Positions 41,126 through 50,412 are shown, counted from the first letter of the stretch. The stretch: DNA of 64,000 nt from DATEAV01 sp964575425 (GCA_964575425.1 CAZNRD010000011.1:20646-84645); one strand, 5' to 3'. A program made the numbers and translations. The notes: generated by a model not told the origin, from the sequence alone.

Positions 41126-41153
41126 TTGACTTGCAGGCAGCCTATGCTATAGT
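41126..41153 (+). promoter_or_regulatory. Promoter of the RpiR-type regulator gene
   Basis: TTGACT at 41126-41131, a 16-base spacer, and TATAGT at 41148-41153 preceded by TGC (extended -10). It lies back to back with the tRNA-Val promoter, 47 bp before the regulator ATG. Confidence 0.65.
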
Positions 41154-41200
41154 CGCGGCTCGGTTCCGCCGGCGAGCCCATTGCGCAGGACGCCGAGACG

Positions 41201-42067
41201 ATGTCGTACGAAGACAGAATCCGCGAGGCGCTGCCCCAGTTGTCGCCAAGCCTGCGACGCTTGGCGGGCTTCCTGCTCGATTCCTACATTGAGGTCTCTT
41301 TCCTGACGGCGACCGAACTGGCTCATACCCTCGATCTCGATCCGGCAACCGTCGTGCGCTTCTCGCAGCGAATCGGCTACCCTGGATACCCTGAGCTGCA
41401 GCGGGAGATCCGGGAGAAAGTGCGGGGGCAGTTTCTCTCCCCGCCGCCGCCCGAGCCCAGCACGCCGGCGGCCGCGGCCGATGCTGCGCTGCAGGAGGCC
41501 GTCCAGCACCTGGAGATGGTGCGGCGCGGTTTTCCGAAGGAGGAGGCGGAGCGCTTGCTGAAGCTGGTCGACCAAAGTGAGCGCATCTGGATCGCGGCAG
41601 ATGGTGCGGCACGGCCGGCGGCCGAGACTCTGAGCCTCGGACTGGAGCAGGCGGGCTACGCCGTGCGCTTTGTGGACAGCAACCCGTCCGATCTCGCTCG
41701 TGCCCTGGCCATCGCCGAACCGAATCACCTCTTGCTCTGCCTGGCAGCCGACGATGAGCCGCCCTATGTGGCTCGAGGCCTGGCTGCGGCGCGCGACGCC
41801 GGGCTCGCCACGGCGGCTATCCTGGCGTCGCCGTCGCTGGAGGCCGGCCGCCAGGCCGACATTGTCTTGGCGATGCATGCCAGCCGCGAGCCGGCGCAGG
41901 CCCAGCTGGCACTCTTTGCGGCGTCGCTGGCTCTGAATCGGATGCTGGCTCAAGGAAAGTCGGGGCGGCTGCGCGCGAAGGCCCAGCGGGCGAAGGAAAT
42001 CGCCCGGCTGCTGCGGGCCGAGCCGGAGCGCCGCGCCCGTTCGCCGGGCCGATCGCGCAATCCTTGA
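41201..42067 (+). CDS. RpiR/MurR-family transcriptional regulator
   Basis: 288 residues. The N-terminal helix-turn-helix (LSPSLRRLAGFLLDSYIEVSF, TATELAHTLDLDPATVVRFSQRIGYPGYPELQREI) is characteristic of RpiR proteins. The C-terminal domain (about 110-265) has an SIS-like layout, with VDQSERIWIAADGAARPAAE and alternating strands and helices, which normally senses a phosphosugar. The usual serine-rich sugar-phosphate loops are not obvious, so the ligand site may be altered. The Arg-rich C-terminus is unstructured. No sugar catabolic genes are adjacent; its target is unknown. The downstream methyltransferase follows closely. Confidence 0.85.
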   Translation: MSYEDRIREALPQLSPSLRRLAGFLLDSYIEVSFLTATELAHTLDLDPATVVRFSQRIGYPGYPELQREIREKVRGQFLSPPPPEPSTPAAAADAALQEAVQHLEMVRRGFPKEEAERLLKLVDQSERIWIAADGAARPAAETLSLGLEQAGYAVRFVDSNPSDLARALAIAEPNHLLLCLAADDEPPYVARGLAAARDAGLATAAILASPSLEAGRQADIVLAMHASREPAQAQLALFAASLALNRMLAQGKSGRLRAKAQRAKEIARLLRAEPERRARSPGRSRNP

Positions 42068-42096
42068 GCCCAGCGTCGGGGCAATCCACCTGGGCC

Positions 42097-42786
42097 ATGA
42101 CGTACCTCTTTCTTGCTGGTGCAACCCTAGTGGTTGCTCTGATCGCCTGGGAATTGTGGATCTGTGAGGGCGCCCACCTGGGCCGCCGTTTCGTCGTCTG
42201 GCTCTACGATATGGCGGCGCGACGCTACGACCGCATCAAACGCTTCGATTTCGACTGGGAGCGGCGCTTCCTGGGAGAACCGCTGGCCGGTGCCCTGCGT
42301 GGCCTGAGCGGAGCGCGCCTGCTGGATGTGGGCGCCGGCACCGGGCGGGTCGCGAGAGCGTTGACGGGCGTGGGGGAATTCCGCGGCTTGGTCATCGGGC
42401 TTGACCCCTCCCGCCGGATGCTTCTCTTGGCCAAGCAGCGGTCACCGCACAACTTCACCTCCTGGGTGCAGGGTTGGTCGGAGCCTCTGCCCTTTGCCGA
42501 AGGCACCTTCGACTTGGTGACCTGCATCGAGGTCCTCGAGTTCACGCCCCGACCGGTTGCTGTGCTGCGCGAGCTGATCCGGGTCCTGCGGCCCGGGGCG
42601 TGGCTGCTGGTGAGCAACAGGGTGGGGTGGCAGGCTCGCTGCATCCTGGGCCGCACCTTTCCGCGGGAATCGGTCGTGCGTGTCTTCCAGGGTCTGGCGT
42701 TGGAGGACATCGAGGTGAGGCCGTGGCAGGTCGACTATGACTTTGTCTGGGCCCGCAAGGCCGTTCCGGCCCGACTGGAGGGGTGA
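42097..42786 (+). CDS. Membrane-anchored class I SAM methyltransferase
   Basis: 229 residues from the ATG at 42097; a TTG at 42064 overlapping the previous stop is the alternative. An N-terminal membrane span (YLFLAGATLVVALIAWELW) is followed by a Methyltransf_11-type domain. Motif I is LLDVGAGTGRVARAL, then GLDPSRRMLLLAK, and the post-motifs are EGTFDLVTCIEVLEF and LRELIRVLRPGAWLLVSN. Substrate unknown, possibly a lipid or quinone because of the anchor. It ends immediately before the FAH-family gene. Confidence 0.85.
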   Translation: MTYLFLAGATLVVALIAWELWICEGAHLGRRFVVWLYDMAARRYDRIKRFDFDWERRFLGEPLAGALRGLSGARLLDVGAGTGRVARALTGVGEFRGLVIGLDPSRRMLLLAKQRSPHNFTSWVQGWSEPLPFAEGTFDLVTCIEVLEFTPRPVAVLRELIRVLRPGAWLLVSNRVGWQARCILGRTFPRESVVRVFQGLALEDIEVRPWQVDYDFVWARKAVPARLEG

Positions 42787-43602
42787 GTGCGCATCGTCCG
42801 CTTCCTGAGCCGGCCTCAGGCGCCCGCTTCGTGGGGATGGGTCTCTGAGGACAAGGTGGGCGTGCTTGACGGCTCGCCGTTCGGCGAATTCCGGCGCGAG
42901 GAGGCTGTCCTGCCGGTGGAGTCGGTGCGGCTGGTGGCGCCGGTGCGACCGGGAAAGATCATCGGCGTGGGGCGCAACTTCGCCGCTCACGCGGCCGAGC
43001 ACGAGACAGAGGTTCCTCCGCTGCCGCTTCTCTTCCTCAAGGCGCCCAGCAGCGTGATTGGGGCGGGCGAACCGATCCTTCTGCCGCCGCAGTCGAGGCA
43101 GGTGGAGCACGAGGCCGAGCTGGCGGTGGTCATTGGCCACGGCGGGCGATGGATCCCGGCCGAAGAGGCCGAGCAGCACATCCTGGGCTACACCGTGGCC
43201 AACGATGTCACCGCGCGAGACCTGCAGCGACAGGATGGGCAGTGGACACGCTCCAAATCCTTCGATACCTTCTGCCCCTTGGGCCCATGGATCGAGACCG
43301 AATTCGACCCCTCCGATGCGCTGGTCACCTGCTGGGTGAGCGGCCAGGTTCGCCAGATGGCTTCGACGCGCGATCTGGTCTTTCCGGTGCGGCAGCTCGT
43401 GGCCTTCATTTCGACCGTCATGACGCTGGAGCCGGGCGATGTGATCCTCACCGGCACGCCGGCGGGCGTGGGCCCGCTGGCCGACGGGGACGAGGTCACC
43501 GCAGAGATCGAAGGCATAGGACGGCTCACCAATCCGGTGCGGGCCGAGGCCCGCCCTGGAGAATCTATCCATTCCCCGGGAGGCATTGCGCCATGGGCCT
43601 GA
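42787..43602 (+). CDS. Fumarylacetoacetate hydrolase-family protein
   Basis: 271 residues from a GTG directly after the methyltransferase stop. Core FAH fold: KIIGVGRNFAAHAAE, PLLFLKAPSSVIG, metal ligands in VEHEAELAVVIG (two Glu), GYTVANDVTARDLQ with an Asp ligand, SKSFDTFCPLGPWI and VILTGTPAGVGPL. This is the 2-hydroxyhepta-2,4-diene-1,7-dioate isomerase/acylpyruvase-like group, which includes oxaloacetate decarboxylases and acylpyruvate hydrolases. The exact substrate cannot be set from sequence. It overlaps the dCTP deaminase start by 10 bases. Confidence 0.9.
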   Translation: MRIVRFLSRPQAPASWGWVSEDKVGVLDGSPFGEFRREEAVLPVESVRLVAPVRPGKIIGVGRNFAAHAAEHETEVPPLPLLFLKAPSSVIGAGEPILLPPQSRQVEHEAELAVVIGHGGRWIPAEEAEQHILGYTVANDVTARDLQRQDGQWTRSKSFDTFCPLGPWIETEFDPSDALVTCWVSGQVRQMASTRDLVFPVRQLVAFISTVMTLEPGDVILTGTPAGVGPLADGDEVTAEIEGIGRLTNPVRAEARPGESIHSPGGIAPWA

Positions 43603-44147
43603 AGCCCGATCACTGGATTGTGCGCATGGCGCGTGAGCGCCGCATGATCGAACCCTTCGAGGAAGGGCAGGTGCGCGACGGGGTGATCTCGTACGGCGTA
43701 TCGTCGTACGGCTACGACATCCGTGTGGCCGACGAGTTCAAGATCTTCACCAACGTCTACTCGGCGGTCGTCGACCCCAAGCACTTCGACCCGCGCTCGA
43801 TGGTTGATTTCCAGGGCGCGGTATGCACCATCCCGCCCAATTCCTTTGCCCTGGCGCGCACGGTGGAATACTTCCGCATCCCGCGCAACGTGCTGACCAT
43901 CTGCGTGGGCAAGTCGACCTACGCTCGCTGCGGCATCATCGTCAACGTCACACCGTTCGAGCCGGAGTGGGAGGGCTTTGTCACGCTGGAGATCTCGAAC
44001 ACCACGCCGCTCCCGGCCCGCATCTACGCCAACGAGGGCATCGCGCAGGTCCTGTTCTTCGAGGCCGATGAGGAATGCCTGCGATCCTATGCGGACAAGA
44101 AGGGCAAGTATCAGGAGCAGCGGTCGATCATGCTGCCGAGGCTCTAG
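43593..44147 (+). CDS. dcd: dCTP deaminase
   Basis: 184 residues from the ATG at 43593 (GGGAGG nine bases upstream); the frame is open further but has no signal. Deaminates dCTP to dUTP for thymidylate synthesis. Motifs: RRMIEPFEEGQVR, ISYGVSSYGYDIR, CTIPPNSFALARTVEYF, LTICVGKSTYARCGIIVNVT with the catalytic-region Ser and Arg, EISNTTPLPARIYANEG and KKGKYQEQ. This is the proteobacterial/Chloroflexi short type, related to trimeric dUTPases. Confidence 0.96.
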   Translation: MGLKPDHWIVRMARERRMIEPFEEGQVRDGVISYGVSSYGYDIRVADEFKIFTNVYSAVVDPKHFDPRSMVDFQGAVCTIPPNSFALARTVEYFRIPRNVLTICVGKSTYARCGIIVNVTPFEPEWEGFVTLEISNTTPLPARIYANEGIAQVLFFEADEECLRSYADKKGKYQEQRSIMLPRL

Positions 44148-44168
44148 CCATGGACGACCTGCAGGATG

Positions 44169-44198
44169 ACACAGGCCCGGGAGAAGCCGGGCCTGTGT
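44169..44198. terminator. Bidirectional hairpin terminator between dcd and the MFS gene
   Basis: Perfect 12-bp stem ACACAGGCCCGG with its complement and a 6-base loop. It lies between convergent genes, 21 bp after dcd and 25 bp after the MFS gene stop. Confidence 0.75.
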
Positions 44199-44223
44199 TC
44201 GTGTCCGTGTGGGTGCAAGTGCC

Positions 44224-45594
44224 TCAAGCCTCGCCGCCGGAGTAGCGCCGCACGTCGTCGATGGCCTTCCTCACATTCACGAAGGGCAGGAGAACCAGGC
44301 CCATGGCGAAGAAGAAGATCAGCGAGAGTATCGCCGGCCGCAGGCTGCCAAAGGCCTGATTCATGACCCCGAAGAGCAGCGGCCCGGTCCAGGAGGTGCC
44401 GCGCTCGCTGATCTCATAGAAGGAGTAGAACTCCGCCTCTTTGCCTTGGGGGATCATCTGGGCGAAGAGGCTGCGGCTGATGGCCTGGCTCCCGCCCAGA
44501 ACCAGGGCGATGAAGCCTCCCAGAATCCAGAATTCGAGGACGCGCGTGTCCCCCTGCAAGCCGAAGTAGGCGTAGACCACGACCCCGGCCCAGATGACCA
44601 GACTGATGAGGATCGAGTTCCTGGCTCCGACCCAGCCGGCGAGGCGCCCCCAGAACAGCGCGCCGCCGAAGGCCACGAACTGAATCATCAGGATGACCAT
44701 CGTGAGCGTGCCCTGGTCCACCTCCAGGCCGCCGCGAACGATCGGGGCGGCAGCGAAGGTGGCCGAGACGGCGATCACGGTCTGGATGCCGTCGTTGTAG
44801 AGGAAGTAGGCGAGCAGGAACTTGAGCGTCTCGGGGAAATGGCGCAGCTCGCGCAGGGTCGTTCGCAGCTGCTTGAAGCCAACGCTGGCATAGGTCTCGC
44901 CTGGAGGCAAGGGGCGGCGCGCATGGCGAGGGCGGAGTCGCGCCCAGGTGATCAGCGACCACCCCAGCCACCAAGCCCCAGCCGACCCCAGGTTGATGCG
45001 CACGGCAAGGCCCGTCGGGATGCCGAGCATCTCCCGCGACAGGTAGAGGGCCAGGTTGAGGACGAGCAGCAGGCCGCCGCCGAGGTAGCCCATCGCCCAG
45101 CCGTAGGAAGACACACGGTCTCGCTGGTCTTCGCTGGCGATATCCGGCAGGTAGGAGTTGTAGAAGACCATGGCGGCGCCGAAGGCCAGGTTGGCGATGA
45201 TGAACAGCAGCCCGCCCAGCCACCACAGGCTGCCGGCGACGACGAACAGGCCGATGGTGGCCAGGGCGCCGATCGTGGCGAACATCCGCATCATCTGCTT
45301 GCGCAGGTGCGAGTAGTCAGCGATGGCGCCCAGGATCGGAAGGAAGAGCACTTGAAGGCCGACGGAGATCGAGACACAGTAGGGGAGGAAGGAATCCGGC
45401 GCGATAGGGATACCGGCCAGACGGGCCATGCCATCGGGATGCGCCCTGGCCGCTTCGGCCGTGAGCGAGGCCAGGTAGGGGCCCAGGAAGACTGTGCCCA
45501 CGGTGGTGCTGAAGGCTGAGTTGGCCCAGTCGTACATGGCCCAGCCGCGAATCTCGCGCTTGTCGTTCACCGACGGGGCTGTCGGGGGTTCCAT
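44224..45594 (-). CDS. MFS transporter, UMF1/Atg22-like family
   Basis: 456 residues with about twelve membrane spans. The N-terminal signature GWAMYDWANSAFSTTVGTVF is typical of the UMF1 (vacuole effluxer Atg22-like) family. GAIADYSHLRKQMM is the loop 2-3 motif; the second half begins near LKFLLAYFLYNDGIQTV and ends with SFYEISERGTSWTGPLLFG. Family members export amino acids in yeast; bacterial substrates are not known. The start ATG is followed by a charged cytoplasmic N-tail (PPTAPSVNDKRE). Confidence 0.88.
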   Translation of the reverse strand: MEPPTAPSVNDKREIRGWAMYDWANSAFSTTVGTVFLGPYLASLTAEAARAHPDGMARLAGIPIAPDSFLPYCVSISVGLQVLFLPILGAIADYSHLRKQMMRMFATIGALATIGLFVVAGSLWWLGGLLFIIANLAFGAAMVFYNSYLPDIASEDQRDRVSSYGWAMGYLGGGLLLVLNLALYLSREMLGIPTGLAVRINLGSAGAWWLGWSLITWARLRPRHARRPLPPGETYASVGFKQLRTTLRELRHFPETLKFLLAYFLYNDGIQTVIAVSATFAAAPIVRGGLEVDQGTLTMVILMIQFVAFGGALFWGRLAGWVGARNSILISLVIWAGVVVYAYFGLQGDTRVLEFWILGGFIALVLGGSQAISRSLFAQMIPQGKEAEFYSFYEISERGTSWTGPLLFGVMNQAFGSLRPAILSLIFFFAMGLVLLPFVNVRKAIDDVRRYSGGEA

Positions 45595-45640
45595 GCGAGT
45601 CTCCTTTGAGGTGTTGGATTGGTCCTGCGCCGGGCGTCGG

Positions 45641-46267
45641 TCAGAGCTTCGCCAGCAGCTCGGGCTTCTTGCGCTGGAATTCCTCCTTGGTCAGGGCTCC
45701 CTGCTGCCGCAGCGCATCAAGCCGGGCAATCAAGCCAGGGGTATCTTCCTTCCTGGTTCCCGCCGCAGGGATTTCGCTTTCTCGCGCCAGGTTCTCCTTG
45801 GCGTTGAGCATTGCGGTCTTGAAGCGGATCGGGCTTCCGATGCGCGGGGAGAGGTTGGCGCCCAGCTCGCTCGCCGGGAGGATCTCGATGTCGCCGTAGT
45901 CGAACAGACGCCCGAAGAAGGACTGGCTCATCTTGACATCATTCACCTTCTCCAGCGACGAATCGATGACTTTCTTGTTCACCACGCCGGAGATCTGAAT
46001 CACACGGCGGGTGGTGACGACGAACTGTCGGCTCCACCAATGGAGGAAGTCCAGCGCGCCGAAGGCAAGGGGAACAACAGCCAGGATGAATCCGATCCAG
46101 GTCAGGGGGAAGAACGCCAGGAGCATCAGGCTCGCCGCAAGGACGATCCCCGCCAGGACGGCCTCGAGCAGGATGGTGCTGAGAAGCCCGAACCAATGCT
46201 GCCGCGCAATCAGCAGGACTTCCTCGTTCTCGCTGAGCAGGCTCTTCAGGTAGGCGTTTGGCATCAT
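45641..46267 (-). CDS. Membrane protein with bacterial PH domain and SHOCT tail
   Basis: 208 residues. Two membrane spans at about 28-48 and 52-72 precede a bPH_2 (DUF304) domain (RQFVVTTRRVIQISGVVNKKVIDSSLEKVNDVKMSQSF). The last ~30 residues form a SHOCT helix pair (LIARLDALRQQGALTKEEFQRKKPELL). Such proteins are thought to be membrane scaffolds; function unknown. It lies upstream of the MFS gene on the same strand with 46 bp between. Confidence 0.85.
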   Translation of the reverse strand: MMPNAYLKSLLSENEEVLLIARQHWFGLLSTILLEAVLAGIVLAASLMLLAFFPLTWIGFILAVVPLAFGALDFLHWWSRQFVVTTRRVIQISGVVNKKVIDSSLEKVNDVKMSQSFFGRLFDYGDIEILPASELGANLSPRIGSPIRFKTAMLNAKENLARESEIPAAGTRKEDTPGLIARLDALRQQGALTKEEFQRKKPELLAKL

Positions 46268-46369
46268 GTATTTCCAGCGAGGGATGACACGACAACCGCG
46301 TTTGCGGAACCCCTCGCAAGCCCGCCCCAGCTCGCAGCAGTGTCGTGCCCGGTGACGGCTCGAGGCTGG

Positions 46370-47461
46370 CTAGGCGAGGTCAGAGGGCTGCTCCCCGAGA
46401 AGGAGACAGGCTGCTTCGTGGCCCTCCCCGAGGCGAACCAGCCCGGGATCGATCTCCTGGCAGCGCCTGGTGGCCACCGAACAGCGCGGATGGAAGCGGC
46501 AGCCGGAAGGCAGATTAACGGGATTGGGCGTCTCGCCGCCCAGGATGATGCGCTGGCGCCTCAGGCGTGGATTGGGCACTGGGATGACGGAGAGCAGCGC
46601 GCGGGTATAGGGGTGCTGCGGCTGCGAGAGCACGCGCCGCGTCGGGCCGATCTCGACGATGCGGCCCAGGTACATCACGGCGATGCGGTCGGTGAAGTGC
46701 CCCGCGGTTCCGAGGTCGTGGGTGATGTACAGGATCGAGATCTGCTTCTCGCGGCGCAGCCGCTCGAGAAGGTTGAGGATCTCGGCCCGGATCGAGACGT
46801 CAAGCATGCTCACCGGTTCGTCGGCGATCAGCAGGATCGGCTCGAGCACCAGCGCGCCCGCAATCACCACCCGCTGCCGCTGCCCTCCTGAGAGCTCATG
46901 TGGCAGGCGCGCCAGGAAATCCTCCGGTGGGGCGAGGCCGGCATCGGCCAACGCCCGGCACACCCGCGCCAGCCTTTCTTCCTTACCCGGTGCAAGGCCG
47001 TGGACCTCGAGCGGTTCGGCCACGGCCTCGTAGACCGTGGCCCGTGGGTTGAGCGACTCGTAGGGATCCTGGAAGACCATTTGCGCATGGCGGCGCAGGC
47101 GCTTGAGCGTCATGACCGGGAAGACAGAGGGCTCGCGCCGGAACACCTGACCGTTGAGCGAGGCCATTGTGGCTGCCGGTCGCGCGCCGCGCGGCTGCGC
47201 GAGATAGGTCACATCCTCCCCCTCGAAGCGAATGTTGCCGGAGCTGGATTCGAGAAGGCCCATCAGCGTCAGGGCAGCGGTTGTCTTGCCGCAGCCGCTC
47301 TCGCCCACCAGCGCCAGAATCTCGCCCGCATCCAGCCAGAACGAGACGCCGTCCACCGCATGCACCACCCGCCGCGGCTGGTTGAGCAGTGTGCCCAGCA
47401 GGCCGCGCGAGAGAGGGAAGTGCTTGTGCAGGTTCTCGACCTCGAGCAGATGTCCGTTCAT
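46370..47461 (-). CDS. oppF: Dipeptide/oligopeptide ABC transporter ATP-binding protein (F type)
   Basis: 363 residues from the ATG at 47461. Walker A GESGCGKTT, ABC signature LSGGQRQRV, Walker B ILLIADEPVSMLD and H-loop THDLG are all intact. The C-terminal oligo_HPY region has HPYTRALLSVIPVPNP and a cysteine cluster (SGCRFHPRCSVATRRC). It pairs with the D-type ATPase encoded just upstream (20 bp). An insertion of about 30 residues after the first strand block (QPRGARPAATMASLNGQVFR) is unusual for OppF. Last gene of the five-gene transporter operon. Confidence 0.92.
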   Translation of the reverse strand: MNGHLLEVENLHKHFPLSRGLLGTLLNQPRRVVHAVDGVSFWLDAGEILALVGESGCGKTTAALTLMGLLESSSGNIRFEGEDVTYLAQPRGARPAATMASLNGQVFRREPSVFPVMTLKRLRRHAQMVFQDPYESLNPRATVYEAVAEPLEVHGLAPGKEERLARVCRALADAGLAPPEDFLARLPHELSGGQRQRVVIAGALVLEPILLIADEPVSMLDVSIRAEILNLLERLRREKQISILYITHDLGTAGHFTDRIAVMYLGRIVEIGPTRRVLSQPQHPYTRALLSVIPVPNPRLRRQRIILGGETPNPVNLPSGCRFHPRCSVATRRCQEIDPGLVRLGEGHEAACLLLGEQPSDLA

Positions 47462-47481
47462 CGTTTGGCTTGCCTCGACCT

Positions 47482-48444
47482 TCACCGGGCGAGGTGGCAC
47501 GAGGCCCAATGGCTGGGGTGGATTTCGCGCAGGCCCGGCGCTTCCAGACGGCAGCGCTCCTCAGCCACAGGGCAGCGCGGCGCGAAGCGGCAGCCGGCGG
47601 GCAAGTCAATCAGGCGCGGCGGATGGCCCGGGATGGAGAGGAGCTCCTGATCGGGATGGCTGAGGTCTGGCAGCGCCTGGAGAAGGAGCCGCGTGTAGGG
47701 ATGCAGCGGCTGGTTGAAGGTCGCGTCGACCGGGGCATACTCGGCAGCGATCCCGGCATACATCACCAGTACTCGGTCACAGATCTCGGCCACCACGCTC
47801 AGGTCGTGCGTCACCAATATCACCGCCAGGCCAAGATCCCGCTGCAGCCTCTGAAGCAGTTCCAGAATCTGCGCCTGGATCATCACATCCAGGGCCGTCG
47901 TCGGCTCATCGGCGATGACGATCTGAGGCTGGCAGGCGAGCGCCATGGCGATCATGGCCCGCTGTCGCATCCCCCCCGAATACTGATGCGGGTACTGCGC
48001 CGCCCGCTCTCTGGCGATGCCCACCATCTCGAGCAGCTCGGCCACCCGCGGCCACGCGGCTTGGAGGCTCGGCGCCAGGTTGTGGATGACCAGGGCCTCG
48101 CCGATCTGGTCCCCGACCGTACGTACCGGGTTGAAGGCATTCATCGCCCCCTGGGAGATGATCGACATCCGCTTCCAGCGCACCTGCCGCATCTCGGCTT
48201 CGGGCAGGCGCAACACGTCAATGCCTTCCAGCCGGACCTCGCCCCCGACGATTCGGCCGGCTGCCGGCAGAAGGCGCAGCAGGCTGAGCACGGCCGTGGT
48301 CTTGCCGCAGCCGCTCTCGCCCACCAGTCCCAGCGTGCCCCCGCGTGGCAGCGTGAAGCTCAGGTCGTCGACGGCGCGGTGAACCCCTTCCGGTGTGAAG
48401 AAGTGCGTAGAGAGGCCGCGCACTTCCAGCAGAAAGGTGTGCAC
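47482..48444 (-). CDS. oppD: Dipeptide/oligopeptide ABC transporter ATP-binding protein (D type)
   Basis: 320 residues. Walker A GESGCGKTT, Q-loop in MSIISQGAMNAF, signature YSGGMRQRAMIAMAL, Walker B IVIADEPTTALD and H-loop THDLSVV. C-terminal HPYTRLLLQALPDL and the GCRFAPRCPVAEERC cysteine cluster seen in Opp/Dpp ATPases. It is separated from the upstream permease by only three bases. Confidence 0.94.
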   Translation of the reverse strand: MHTFLLEVRGLSTHFFTPEGVHRAVDDLSFTLPRGGTLGLVGESGCGKTTAVLSLLRLLPAAGRIVGGEVRLEGIDVLRLPEAEMRQVRWKRMSIISQGAMNAFNPVRTVGDQIGEALVIHNLAPSLQAAWPRVAELLEMVGIARERAAQYPHQYSGGMRQRAMIAMALACQPQIVIADEPTTALDVMIQAQILELLQRLQRDLGLAVILVTHDLSVVAEICDRVLVMYAGIAAEYAPVDATFNQPLHPYTRLLLQALPDLSHPDQELLSIPGHPPRLIDLPAGCRFAPRCPVAEERCRLEAPGLREIHPSHWASCHLAR

Positions 48445-48447
48445 CGC

Positions 48448-49395
48448 CTATCCCTCCGCCCCCTGCAGGCGCTCGCGCGGGGAAAGCATCTTTTCCTCCC
48501 CCTGCAGATGGTGGGAGACGAGTCGTGGGTTGAAGACCTCCTCCAGGGTGTTGCCCACCAGCGTGCAGGCCAGCACCACCCACACGATGCCCAGACCCGG
48601 GGCGATCAGGGGCCACCATGCCCTGGCGCTGATGGCGCCGCGTGTGAAGGCGAAGTTGAGCATCCCGCCCCAGCTGAGGGTGGTGGGATCACCCAGGCCC
48701 AGGAAGCTGAGGGTGGACTCCGAGAGGATGGAGAGGGAAATGACGAGCACGGTGTTGGCGAGCATCAGCGGCAGCACCAGCGGGAAGATGTGACGCCGCA
48801 GGATGTGCAGGTCGCTGGCGCCGATAGCCCGCGCCCGCACGACAAACTGGCGCTCCTTGATGCTCAGCGCCTGCGCCCGCACCAGGCGCGCCGTCCCCGT
48901 CCAGCCCAACAGACCGATGACAAGGATGATGTTCCACAGGCTTGGCCCGACGATGGCCACTATGACGATCATCAGCGGCAGGTCGGGGATTACCAGGAAG
49001 ATATCCGTCAGGCGCATCAGGAAGTTGCCAATGCGCCCGCCGTAGTAGCCAGCCACCAGTCCCACCATCCCGCCGATGAGCAGCGAGATCAGTGAAGCGG
49101 CGAATCCGACGATCAGCGAGACGCGTGAGCCGAAGAGAAAGGCGCTGAGAACGTCCTTGCCGCCATCATCGGTGCCCAGCCAGTGCGCCGGGCTGGGCGG
49201 CGCGTAGATGTCCTCGATGCCCACCCGGACCGACGCAGCCGGATCGTAGGGCGCGATGGCATCGGCGAAGAAAGCGATGCAGATGGCGATGGCCAGCATG
49301 GCCGCGCCGATCAGGCCGAGGCGGTTGCGGCGGTAGGACCGCCAGAAGGCTCGCAGTCCGTTCCACCAGCGTTCGAACCTGCCCTTCAGCGACAT
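48448..49395 (-). CDS. oppC: Dipeptide/oligopeptide ABC transporter permease (C type)
   Basis: 315 residues, BPD_transp_1 family. N-terminal RRNRLGLIGAAMLAIAI is the OppC_N segment. The periplasmic loop contains APPSPAHWLGTDDGGKDVLSAFLFGSRVSL, typical of OppC/DppC. The EAA loop is RARAIGASDLHILRRHIFPL. Six membrane spans. Encoded 15 bases after the B-type permease. Confidence 0.94.
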   Translation of the reverse strand: MSLKGRFERWWNGLRAFWRSYRRNRLGLIGAAMLAIAICIAFFADAIAPYDPAASVRVGIEDIYAPPSPAHWLGTDDGGKDVLSAFLFGSRVSLIVGFAASLISLLIGGMVGLVAGYYGGRIGNFLMRLTDIFLVIPDLPLMIVIVAIVGPSLWNIILVIGLLGWTGTARLVRAQALSIKERQFVVRARAIGASDLHILRRHIFPLVLPLMLANTVLVISLSILSESTLSFLGLGDPTTLSWGGMLNFAFTRGAISARAWWPLIAPGLGIVWVVLACTLVGNTLEEVFNPRLVSHHLQGEEKMLSPRERLQGAEG

Positions 49396-49410
49396 CCCTC
49401 TTCGCCGTCC

Positions 49411-50412
49411 TCAGGCGGCCTTGATGCGTGGATCGAGGTAGCCATACACCAGGTCCGCCGCAAGGTTCGCCAGGATGACGCACACCGCCACGAGGAGAAA
49501 CGCGCCCTGCAGCACCGGGTAGTCCTGGCGGCGGACGGCTTCGAAGATCATGCTGCCCAGCCCCGGCCAGGAGAAGACGGTCTCCACCTGAATGGCGCCC
49601 GAGACGGTGAAGCCCAGATTGAGGGCGATCAGGGTGACGATGGGGAGCATGGCGTTCTGCAGGGCGTGATGGCGCAGCACCTGCGGGTGGCTCATACCCT
49701 TGGCTTTGGCCGTGAGGATGAAGTCCTGAGAAAGGATTTCCAGCACCGAGCTGCGCATGATGAGCATGTACTCTCCAAGGAGCACGATGGTGAAGGTCAC
49801 CGTCGGCAGGAAGAGATGCTCGCCGACGTCGACCAGACGCGGCCACCAGCCGGCCGAAGCCAGCCCCACTGTCTCCCGACCTGCCGTGGGAAGCCCGAGG
49901 TAGGTGCTGCCGACGATCAGCAGCAGGATTCCGAGCCAGAACGTGGGCAGAGACCAGGCCGTCAGCGAAAAGGCGATGGCGCCGACGTCGATCGCCGACT
50001 TGCTCTTCCAGGCGGCCAGCAAGCCCAGCCCGACGCCCAGGACGATCGCCAGGATCTGCCCTCCCATCACCAGGAGCACCGTGTTCCACAGACGCTCGGC
50101 CAGGAGGTCGGCGACGGGTCGGTTGAAGTTGTAGGAGATGCCAAGGTCCCCTTTCAGGAGACGGCCGAAGTAGCGGAAGAACTGGGTATCGAAGGGGTTG
50201 CCGCCGCTCAGGTCGAGGAAGACGGGGCGGTCGAGGCCGAAGCGGGCCTGGAGGGCACGGCGGGCGTCCGCTGTCAGGCGCGGATCCTTGGCGACAGCGG
50301 TGGTCGGGTCTCCAGGGAGGATGCGGAAGAGGAAGAAGTTCAGGACCAGGACGAAGACCACGGTCAGCAGCGACCAGGCGGTCTTGCGAATCAGGTAGTC
50401 GCGTCGTTCCAT
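49411..50412 (-). CDS. oppB: Dipeptide/oligopeptide ABC transporter permease (B type)
   Basis: 333 residues, BPD_transp_1 family with the OppB N-terminus (AWSLLTVVFVLVLNFFLFRILPGDP). The large periplasmic loop carries LTADARRALQARFGLD and YNFNRPVADLLAERL. The EAA loop is TAKAKGMSHPQVLRHHALQNA and the C-terminus has DLVYGYLDPRIKA. It follows the binding-protein gene by 75 bp. Confidence 0.94.
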   Translation of the reverse strand: MERRDYLIRKTAWSLLTVVFVLVLNFFLFRILPGDPTTAVAKDPRLTADARRALQARFGLDRPVFLDLSGGNPFDTQFFRYFGRLLKGDLGISYNFNRPVADLLAERLWNTVLLVMGGQILAIVLGVGLGLLAAWKSKSAIDVGAIAFSLTAWSLPTFWLGILLLIVGSTYLGLPTAGRETVGLASAGWWPRLVDVGEHLFLPTVTFTIVLLGEYMLIMRSSVLEILSQDFILTAKAKGMSHPQVLRHHALQNAMLPIVTLIALNLGFTVSGAIQVETVFSWPGLGSMIFEAVRRQDYPVLQGAFLLVAVCVILANLAADLVYGYLDPRIKAA

